DNA from: Ischnura elegans | Taxonomy: Eukaryota > Arthropoda > Insecta > Odonata > Coenagrionidae | Reading direction: 5' to 3' | Assembly (NCBI RefSeq): GCF_921293095.1 | Contig: NC_060252.1 | Location: 37,820,881-37,884,880, forward strand | Length of the DNA stretch: 64,000 nt | In this document: positions 57,001 through 64,000 of the stretch, piece by piece | Numbering within the stretch: the stretch's first letter is position 1 | Layout of the letters: each line of letters opens with the position of its first letter | Made by a program: the position numbers and the translations under genes | The notes under the pieces: model-generated | Database searches by the model: none | What the model saw: only the letters and a program-made list of their open reading frames with translations | What the model was told of the DNA's origin: nothing

Positions 57001-59662
57001 TTTTTGGTCGTGGAATCAACGTGGAACCCACGTGGAAATTTGGTGGAAAAATTAAAACAGCAGTTGGTGCTGTCCTAAAACCATTAAAACCCCAACCACT
57101 CTATATCTAAACCTTCTATATATGTGTCTACAATTTTTCATGTGCTCTCATGGCTGCCTTTCCACGAATTATATAAAAATAGAATGTGCGATACATTTTC
57201 ATATAACTAGCGTGGTTTCAGGATGATAAATGACGCAATGTCACCAGAGAGTTAAGTTCCACAAATTAGAAATTCTGTTTAACATTTTATGATAATCACC
57301 ACAAATCCACTTGAAATCAACGTGGATTCCACGTGGGTCCAACCACTCAATATCCACCACCACCAAATATCCACCACTCAACGTGGATTCCACGTGGGTT
57401 CCACGTGGATTCCACCACCCATTTCTCACTGGGTTAGGGCTACATAAACACTTGAATTCTTGCCTGAAACTATTTTGAAATGAAAAAGCTTCAATCTCCC
57501 AAATATTTTGGTGGAAACTTGCTAAAATCAGATAATTATATCGAAGGTATCTAAATTTCGATACATATCACATTTTTATGTTTTTTATGCTTACAGACTT
57601 TGGTGATGGACCAGTCTAGGTTTGCAGATTTGAATGTACGAGTGCAGAGGGTCACTGTGGTTGGGACTGTACTCCTGGTAACAGCTGGTGCAGTAGGATC
57701 CCCTTTTCAAGGAATGCCATCCTTCAAATCTCATTTGAAGGAGCATATAATGCTCCTCATGGATGATGGGTAATTTGAATTTCTCCTTGCTAAATTAGTT
57801 ACCCCATGCATGACTAGTGTCCTTGTTAATATGTATGCAAGGACCTAGAAAGTGAGACTTTAATTTTTTTGAGTTGGTACCTTTTCGGAAAGTTCAGATT
57901 AGTTCAAAAACCTTCATTGATGGCATGTGGTATGTTTTATTGATCACTGCATCCATCGAATCTATGTGATTCTCAGAGAGAGAGACCTGTTGGGTAATCC
58001 AATGATGTTTATTACAACCGAAGTGAAAAATGAACGATCTTCTCTTTCACCTTCATAAATAATAAGCTGATCGCTTAGTCTCCAAGATATTTAAAAATTT
58101 TTATAGTTATGAATGTGTTCTCTTGACAGATGTGCTCATGCTAATTTAGCCTGATTTAGAATAGTAATAAATCTGGAGATGCATTGTTTTGTGGCTAATG
58201 TTTAATCCTTTCGAGACGGCGGAGTTTTCGCCTTAGCATGACTGCTGTACTGAGCCCCAAGAGACTCTTCTTTCTCATGGTACGGAGTATTTTTGGAGGA
58301 CATTCGTTAAGAAGGGTCTTGCGGAACCTTTTTCGACCCTTCCCCGCTGGGACTCTGCATTATCTCGGACTCCGAGAGTAGTTGTGCTCCCTCCTTCCCA
58401 GGTGTACGACCCTACCTGCGGCATTGGTTTGCGGTCAACTTATGTATTTAGCACATGGGTAATTGTTGCTTGCACATAAATTGCAGATATAAGGGATTGA
58501 ACGAACTACGGCCGTTAAACAGTTTAAAGAAAATTAATTCCCCAAGGCCGTACTCTTTGATGGGCAGATGGGAGTGAGAAGTAATAATGCTAACACGGGA
58601 GGTAATGGCAAGATAAGACACTAACTGAAAATACAAACGTGAAACTCACACACGCACCTCGCGGATTTGCTCTAAGGAACAAATGACAAAGGGGAATTAA
58701 TTTTCTTTAAAATAAATTGCAGACTTTGAATTGAATTCCTCATTTTTTTCTGAGCATTGTAAAATTTTAAACGAAGTTCTAAGGTCAATATTAACACCTT
58801 ACATGCAGCAACAACTTCCATGTTGATGTTTATACAGAACTCGAGATATAAGTTAATATTTATCGTAGAATTTCATTTAAAAATTGTAAACGCAGCTTAA
58901 AAGACAAAGAATTCAATTCTTAGTTTATATTTCTTGAGAAAAGAACAAATATTTATTTCGAAAACTGACTGGATAAACAATTGCATGACCCTTACCGCTA
59001 AGAGGGGTGATAAAAGACGAGGGGTCAGGGTACCTGCTCCCGGACTCTGAGGGTAAAGCCTAAACCCCGAAGTGTTGGGTCCCGAAACAAAGACGTTGTA
59101 CACTCGCGACCGTCATAAAAGGGGGAGAGCTAGGAAGCATATATATATATATTCGTTAACTAGTGTAAGAAAATCTCGGACGAAAATATACGGCTTTCGT
59201 CTCCCTGGTCAAGAAACGTCCACACGTATGTTTACGTCTTTAGTAGGGAAAAGGTTAATAACAAAATACTGCACCTACTATGCTGTGTCAAAGAGTTTGA
59301 GGAGGATATGAGTATTAGTCAAGATAGAACCATTTGCTGTGCACATAACATATATTCTCAGAGAGATTTTTTTTATTTTATTAAATGAAAAGTTTAAGTC
59401 CATTAACTCATTAGAATAATATTTAAAACATTTATGTATCTAATGTCCAATGCCTAAAAAATGTAGAATTTGTCAATATTGTTAAATTATTTCAGAGACC
59501 TGGAGAAAATACTACCAAATATTGCTGACCAAGTCAAGAAAGAAGTTAGTGACGCTTTGAAGCAAAATGGAATCAAGCAGCTGGACAGTGAGGTGGAATC
59601 ACTTATGACTGGGCAAATACTGGAAGTTTCCAATCCAGATCATCGAATCCGGCAGTTAGTCA
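48003..59662 (+). CDS. TCP11: TCP11-family protein, spliced, C-terminus beyond the window
   Basis: Ten coding exons are visible: 48003-48031, 50404-50637, 52103-52306, 53767-53887, 55752-55865, 55956-56075, 56363-56486, 56571-56728, 57597-57769, 59496-59662. All are GT-AG and phases agree, giving 481 residues plus one base. After a charged, low-complexity N-terminus, the TCP11 domain starts at about residue 113: [61 protein letters not shown], then MDQSRF and LLVTAGAV. Compared with TCP11L1 (about 509 aa), the last 60-70 residues, including SRI-FL and the terminal block, are missing and expected on later exon(s). The family is testis-biased and linked to sperm flagellar function in mammals, and is related to yeast SOK1. 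The molecular activity is not established. Confidence 0.93.
48032..49337. other. TCP11-like intron 1, first part
   Basis: AT-rich intron DNA. The segment 48888-48942 is the likely donor of the inverted copy found inside the MITE at 49346-49666. Confidence 0.6.
49346..49666 (-). mobile_element. hAT-type MITE, family A, carrying a captured 55-bp segment
   Basis: Ends are CAGTGGCGGATACAG and CTGTATCCGCTACTG. Perfect 8-bp duplications CCTCAATA lie at 49338-49345 and 49667-49674. Positions 49493-49547 are the inverted copy of 48888-48942 with one mismatch in 55, flanked by short repeats of ATAATTAAAA. Other family A copies lack this segment. Confidence 0.92.
50141..50372. mobile_element. MITE abutting the splice acceptor of TCP11-like exon 2
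   Basis: Inverted ends share CCGTTTTACACGGGGCAC (left 50143-50160; right, complement, 50353-50370). TTAA follows directly at 50373-50376. The superfamily is unclear. A small hairpin (GCAAGTACGTGCCC with its complement) overlaps the left end. Confidence 0.75.
50404..50637 (+). CDS. TCP11: TCP11-like exon 2, GC-rich and acidic
   Basis: The acceptor is CCCTTTTTTTCCAG ending 50403 and the donor AAGAG|GTGAGG after 50637; phase is 2/2. It encodes an E-, G- and K-rich, presumably disordered segment ending [14 protein letters not shown]. Its GC content is far above that of every other exon, which opens long false frames on both strands. Confidence 0.88.
50945..51065 (-). mobile_element. hAT-type MITE, family B, truncated
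   Basis: It starts GCAGTGGCGCAGCGAGGGG and follows the family B right half in reverse (CCAGGACTCA, then AATCCATTTTACTTGATTG) before breaking off. It lies in TCP11-like intron 2. Confidence 0.8.
51066..52102. other. TCP11-like intron 2 remainder
   Basis: AT-rich intron DNA. A frame at 51137-51337 has no motif. It ends in the acceptor GGCTTACACAG. Confidence 0.6.
52103..52306 (+). CDS. TCP11: TCP11-like exon 3
   Basis: The acceptor CTTACACAG ends 52102 and the donor is GAACAG|GTAATT after 52306; phase is 2/2. It encodes a Gly/Ser/Pro linker and then the start of the TCP11 domain, [11 protein letters not shown] followed by [11 protein letters not shown]. Confidence 0.95.
52307..53766. other. 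TCP11-like intron 3
   Basis: AT-rich intron with no repeat or frame of note. Confidence 0.6.
53767..53887 (+). CDS. TCP11: TCP11-like exon 4
   Basis: The acceptor is TTTTTAATAG. A second AG seven bases downstream would bring an early stop, which decides the start. The donor is AAAAAT|GTAAGT; phase is 2 in and 0 out. It encodes [19 protein letters not shown]. Confidence 0.95.
53888..54899. other. TCP11-like intron 4, first part
   Basis: Nothing recognised apart from CATAGAGTAAGTATATTTACT at 54367-54387, similar to the micro-insertion at 46100-46127. Confidence 0.5.
54900..55591. mobile_element. pogo/Tigger-like MITE (692 bp) with TA duplication
   Basis: Ends are CAGTAAAACCTCT and the complement at GAGGTTTTACTG, with TA on both sides (54898-54899, 55592-55593). 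AACCTCTATATAGTGAACC-type subterminal repeats recur inside. CAGT ends with a TA target are the pogo/Tigger signature. There is no transposase frame. Confidence 0.9.
55752..55865 (+). CDS. TCP11: TCP11-like exon 5
   Basis: The acceptor is TTTTCTTGCAG and the donor TTCAAA|GTAGGT; phase 0/0. It encodes [13 protein letters not shown] and [14 protein letters not shown]. Confidence 0.95.
55956..56075 (+). CDS. TCP11: TCP11-like exon 6
   Basis: The acceptor is TATATTTTAG and the donor CTTGAG|GTAAAT; phase 0/0. It encodes the family hallmark [16 protein letters not shown]. Confidence 0.96.
56363..56486 (+). CDS. TCP11: TCP11-like exon 7
   Basis: The acceptor is CTAATACAG and the donor GGAAG|GTCAGT; phase is 0 in and 1 out. 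It encodes [19 protein letters not shown]. The following 84-nt intron has no in-frame stop. Confidence 0.95.
56571..56728 (+). CDS. TCP11: TCP11-like exon 8
   Basis: The acceptor is AATTTTTCAG and the donor CCAGAG|GTGAAT; phase is 1 in and 0 out. It encodes LEYTKSWL, then [17 protein letters not shown], as in other TCP11 proteins. Confidence 0.95.
56934..57433. mobile_element. MITE with CACGTG arrays in its inverted ends (500 bp)
   Basis: Both ends read CCCAGTGAGAAATGGGTGG inwards. Each then carries a row of CCACGTGGA or CAACGTGGA units about 14-20 bp apart. It lies in TCP11-like intron 8. No target duplication longer than 2-3 bp can be shown, so the superfamily is open. The frames at 56904-57110 and 57241-57429 are translations of this repeat. 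Confidence 0.88.
57597..57769 (+). CDS. TCP11: TCP11-like exon 9
   Basis: The acceptor is ATGCTTACAG and the donor GATGG|GTAATT; phase is 0 in and 2 out. It encodes LVMDQSRF and [19 protein letters not shown]. Confidence 0.94.
58206..59254. mobile_element. Putative piggyBac-like MITE with TTAA flanks
   Basis: TTAA (58202-58205) then TCCTTTCGAGACGG on the left. On the right TTAA (59255-59258), read inwards, is followed by CCTTTTCCCTACT. Only the first bases of the ends agree. GGACTCCGAGAGTA and GGACTCTGAGGGTA recur inside. It lies in TCP11-like intron 9. Confidence 0.4.
59496..59662 (+). CDS. TCP11: TCP11-like exon 10, last one visible
   Basis: The acceptor is AATTATTTCAG and the donor GTCA|GTAAGT after 59662; phase is 2 in and 1 out. 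It encodes [16 protein letters not shown] and [11 protein letters not shown], matching the family's penultimate region. The open frame beyond 59662 is intron. Confidence 0.93.
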
Positions 59663-60778
59663 GTAAGTCCAAATATACGGTTGCATATTATACTCATTCT
59701 ACTTCAAGATATAATTGCTCAATTAAAGAAAAATTTGGGAATAGCCAATTCAAATCACAACAATTCAATCAACTCACAAAGCAAAAAAGGGAAAAAAGTA
59801 CGGACACTTCTATGAGGGAACAAAAATTTTCTCTAATGGTGTTTTTCTCTAATTTTTTCATTGACAGACATGTTAGAGATTGCAAAATGAATAGACCCAT
59901 ATTTTTCTAATTTCCGATCGGCCAAATTTAATCTTGAGCTATTTGAAGTGTAAAAGTGATGGGCTTAGCCCTTTCAGAGATAATGAATTCATTGCATGGC
60001 CTTGCTAAGTGGGGCACCGCTTTAAGCTCCCCACATCCCTGCCTGGTCTGTTTGTCCCACATAATACTTTTGCCTAGCGAGAGAGTTAAGGTATTTTAAA
60101 ACAGCTACAAAATTTGAACAGATCATGGCATTAGGCTGCGTGCTTCATGGCGAAGGCTCTTGAGCATTTCTTGCTGTAATCTAATATCAACAGATTTGGG
60201 TTTGATATAGTGGAAGTTATGTCCATATAGAAATACTGTTGCACTTTTCCACGAATTTTAATCACATGTGAGTGAGTTTCTTTCATTATTAAAATGTTTG
60301 TGACTTCGGCATTGCTTTTCGTTACAGTCTTTCACGTTCGTTTTCTTCCTAATACAATTTAATTCCAGAAAAATCAATTAGATGATGAAGAATTTAAATG
60401 TAAAAAATTGATTGCAATATCAATGCCATGGCACAATCAAAAATTTTACAAGACCGCATATTCATGAATTTGCAAATTATAAAAATATCTCATATATAGA
60501 CGCATCTATCCATATATGTCATGGGATGACCCATTCCTCAAATGTACAAAGATGTAAATCTTGGGAAATAAGTGGCAGTCATGGGAGAAGAGAAAAGGTG
60601 GCGAAAAGCAATCCTGGAGAACATGCTAGTTTCAGAGAAAGAAAGGGAGTGGGGACAAATTCACGTCAAAGTGCAACTCAAGTGTAGTCTCCTTATGATG
60701 CCACCTGCGATGGTAGTGAGTGGTCTAGCCCAAAGCACAGGTGTACATACATGCAGCAGGACTCTGAAGCCTACAAAG
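59663..60778. other. TCP11-like intron 10, no further exon found
   Basis: An acceptor at 60327 (TTTTCGTTACAG) would append about a dozen residues and stop, but these do not resemble the family C-terminus. It also contains the small MITE at 59969-60085. Confidence 0.4.
59969..60085. mobile_element. Small piggyBac-like MITE (117 bp)
   Basis: TTAG (a decayed TTAA) then CCCTTTCAGAGATAATG. The right end, read inwards after TTAA, is CTCTCTCGCTAGGC. A palindrome AATGAATTCATT sits near the left end, as in the other TTAA elements here. Confidence 0.5.
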
Positions 60779-61050
60779 CAGTGGCAGGTGTAGAAAAAAC
60801 TCAAAGGGAGGGTGCAAAAGATATCTTGATGCTACCTTTACTTTTATTTTATCGTTATAAAAAAATAATCAAGCCACATGCAAAGTTTATGAAAGTTTTA
60901 TTTAAACTGATTATACATATATGCAAGACAATGCCATCATATGATCTGAAAAAATTGCAATTGTGGTTCTGCAATGTTTGGCAATGCAGGCAGCCCCACT
61001 ATAGGGGGGGTGCATGCCCTCTATGAACCCCCCATATGTATCTGCCACAG
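60779..61050 (+). mobile_element. hAT-type MITE, family A
   Basis: Ends are CAGTGGCAGGTGTAG and ATGTATCTGCCACAG. Flanks CTACAAAG (60771-60778) and CTAAAAAG (61051-61058) match 7 of 8. The interior (TGCAATGTTTGGCAATG) matches the copy at 5373-5625. Confidence 0.88.
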
Positions 61051-64000
61051 CTAAAAAGGTGTAAAAACTGTGGAGAAAGCTGATGTGGGAGTAGGAACCA
61101 ATATGGATGCTATGGATTGGCAATTTTAGAGGTTTCGATTTAAAATCTCCCTTCAACTATACTCCCATATGTGAGATCTTAAAAATGTTTTGTTATTAGA
61201 GTGGCAGTTTACATATTCAGAATGAGTATCACTTAGCTATCCCAATCCAACACTTCCCTATCCCAAAAAGTGAAGATATTACACATTGTAGAAAAGAGAG
61301 CTCTTGATTGGTGCTGTTTTGGTTGTTTACCTAAGCCGTCGGGCATTTGGCAGGTGAAAGAATTTGCAATGAGTTGAGTGTTGGGAAAGCGTTATGTATA
61401 GATGAAAGGATAGTAGCAGATTTTGGGCGGTGATTTTCTCACTCATACCTTTGAAATATTATTATTTAGATATTTTTATGCGAAGTCTTCCTAAGTTTTT
61501 GGTCTTCTCATATTTTCTTTGTTAGGAAATTGTTGAGAAAAATCTCTACCTAAAATTTAAAATATATAAATTAGAGCTAATTTATGATAAAAAGTTTCCT
61601 TAATAATTTCATATTTTAAAATTGAATATCTATCATTATTTCAACGCGATTTTGCGTCTATTCAATGTGATTTCATAAAATCAAATTATTAATAAAAATC
61701 TATAGTTCCGCAGGTATTTGCCATATTTGTTCATAGAAACGAGAACTTATAGGCACTATTAGAAAGTTTTACTGGGTCTAATTCTCATTTTACCTCATAG
61801 GCTCAGTGAAGAATATTATTACTGTACTGGTTCATGCAACTTCGCTTCGCACTCGATGTGCTTTCCGCAAGTAGTGGTAGTGATTATTGAGGCAGATCGC
61901 TTCACCCAAGCAGCTGTAAAGTAGACAGCTACTCGAAGGGACGACCTGTGCCTCTTCAAAAATTTAAAGTGCTAGGGACTTTGCTAGCCTGAGCCAAGCG
62001 TCACCAAAGCTCTGTATTTTCCTTACTCATTAGTTTAAGGCACGATTGTAATGACGAAAGTTTACAATTCTGTATGGTGCATGCAATCATGCTACTCGCG
62101 CCGAGTAAGGTGTTCCAGTAATATTAACAGTATGTTTGTTTATAGAATCGGATTTTGGACTTATTAAAGTACAAATTTATTGGTCACCTGTTAATAATGC
62201 ATACTTTAAGAGTTTTCCTGGCGTTAAGAAGGTAAAAAAGAGTTTATTAGCGAGTTTATTTGCCTGTGAGTTACATGTGACATCTGGCGGTGAAAGTTGC
62301 AAGTACGTTGAACATCCATTCCTGCAACGAACAGGGCGCTCATTTCAAGTCGCGCGGCGCGTCTTTTCATTTATATTGTCGCAATTGCCAATTATTTTCC
62401 CGTCGCAATCTTTTATTTACTTAAATTTGGCCCATATTAGCAGTAAACGGGCGTATCGAACATAGTTGCGCCAAATCTAATTGTTTCGTTTTTAATTTTA
62501 AGGACCACGTATATTTTTTGGCTTGTAGTGTTTGCACGTTTTTTTGCGAAATAGATCAAAATCGACGTTCCTGTAATCTAAGCGTTATTCTAGCGAAATG
62601 AAAATAAAATTTTCATTAAATTAGACATTTAGTTTGGGTTTCACTAGTCATTAAAAAAATAAATGCTAATGCTATATCCTCTTTTTACCATAATTAGTTT
62701 AAATTTAATTCGTGCTAACTTTGCAAATAGTTAATACTAATAATTTATTTTTTCATTTTCTAACTATAGCTATAACTTTTAGCAAGAGTTTAAAAGCCTT
62801 GGACCATAATATCCTCAAGTGGAAAGATTGAGATATAGTTTCATGGAACAATGTGTTCATGATTCTTCATAATGATGGTGAAATAAATCATAGGAAATGT
62901 TCGTGAGCAATGTCATGCTGCGAATTTTAAATTAAATTTTCCTGAGAGGAAAATAACTTTCTCCCATTTTAATATTTAAAGCTAGAAAGAGAGAAAATTA
63001 GCCCCACATTTACCATTACATTCAGGCTGAATCACCTAGGGAGAGGGCTACCATAATTTCTCTAATAAGTAAAATAAACCGTAATATTAATTACAATATA
63101 TTTACTCCTGGTAAAAATTTACTATTATGATTTTTTAATATGCATGTCTTTATGCATAAGCAGGGTGCAAGACAACTTACGTAATAGCAAAAAAAATGAA
63201 GTGTCCTCCCTCTGAGGGTCACATTACCTATGCAAGAAATACGTACATGCAGTTGAGGTGGTTACATAAAAACCGAAGGCAAGTAGGGATGAGGGGTGAA
63301 TGAAACATTCAGCATGAATTTTTGCCAAGTGGAAGCCAAATCGATCAATTTCACGAGGATAAGGGGCTATCATCACATTAATGCAGCCACAAAATTGCCA
63401 GTCTCCTTTCTTTACTTTTTGAAATAACACAATTGATTATATGAATTTCAATACTTGATAGGGTGTTCTTTAGCCCTCCTACTTCATTCAAAGCAACAGA
63501 ATCATTCCCAACATGATAATGTAAGGCTTTGTTCCATCCATTTGTTTTAATTTTAACCCCCTTCGGCCCCCTGAAGAATTAGAAGGTAGTCAGGAAAAAA
63601 ACAATTAGCAAAATTAAGAAGATAAACTCTTAATTTTTATCCATTAATTTTTTTTGTATTTTCTGGCAATTCTAGCCACTGATAGCTCTTTTCATACTTT
63701 TTTAACCTTTCATTTACACTCCATGCAAAATAACCACAGCAAAACGTGCTCACGCTGTGGATGGCACTAAGTGCACCATAGGGTGCTCCTACAACTGTGC
63801 TAGGAGTGTTACATAACTAAAATCAATTCAATTAATTACTTAAATAATGTATATAAAAATGAATGAAGGGTAGCACCCACCATAAATATTAACCCATCAA
63901 CCTAAAAAGCTTTGGGAGGGCAGGATAAGTCATACATTTTTGAGGGTTTATTCAGCAGATTTTCTGGGGAAGGGAATGATCTGAGCCATTGAATAAGCAA
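61051..64000. other. Non-coding, nothing recognised
   Basis: A 110-codon frame at 62136-62465 has an acceptor-like TTTGTTTATAG in front, in usable phase for TCP11-like exon 10. Its sequence does not match the expected TCP11 C-terminus, so it is not called. The rest is AT-rich with no motif. Confidence 0.4.

Noticed and set aside
56904..57429. Frames translating WNPRG-like repeats
   Set aside because: They are translations of the CACGTG-rich MITE ends.
60327..60363. Short alternative TCP11 end after an acceptor at 60326
   Set aside because: It gives about a dozen unrelated residues and a stop; no support beyond a splice-site match.
62136..62465. Possible last TCP11 exon
   Set aside because: The acceptor and phase fit, but the peptide lacks the SRI-FL and terminal blocks expected of the TCP11 C-terminus.

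Overview
This window is AT-rich eukaryotic DNA. It has spliced GT-AG genes with introns of 0.1-5 kb and a dense load of small DNA transposons. Gene content (a SHIPPO-repeat sperm/cilium protein and a TCP11-family protein), CAAAATG-type start contexts, initiator-like TCAGT motifs and LINE/MITE types suggest an arthropod, probably an insect; the species cannot be named from the sequence.

Layout. 1-4.9 kb: no coding sequence, one tandem duplication, a GC-rich island that may be a promoter, and a composite hAT-type MITE. 4.9-20.2 kb, + strand: a complete ODF3/CIMAP-like gene in five coding steps, with two alternative last exons that each encode a version of the same C-terminus. Its introns hold nested MITEs and LINE fragments. 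20.2-22.1 kb: two promoter-like blocks ending in good splice donors. 22.1-47.8 kb: a gene desert or giant intron without a recognisable coding exon, filled with foldback elements, tRNA-derived SINEs, LINE 3' ends, a hAT transposase remnant and a local duplication. 47.85-59.7 kb, + strand: a TCP11-like gene with ten coding exons visible. Its tiny first coding exon is too short for ORF detection, and its C-terminal exon(s) lie beyond the window. 59.7-64 kb: more MITEs and nothing recognisable as a gene.

How the genes relate. ODF3/CIMAP proteins are microtubule-associated proteins of sperm tails and cilia. TCP11 is a testis-biased family linked to sperm flagellum function in mammals. Two such genes in tandem on one strand suggest a male-germline neighbourhood, but the sequence shows no direct functional link. 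A coding mini-exon at 22.0 kb ends in the splice phase needed to join TCP11 exon 2, so TCP11 may have a second promoter 26 kb upstream.

Mobile elements are the most informative part of the non-coding DNA. Two hAT-type MITE families (called A and B here) occur four times each, several copies with 8-bp target duplications. There is an A-B fusion bounded by one target duplication, a MITE that carries an inverted 55-bp copy of DNA from about 0.5 kb outside itself, and a 27-bp insertion with inverted ends and its own 8-bp duplication. piggyBac-like (TTAA) and pogo/Tigger-like (TA) MITEs are also present.
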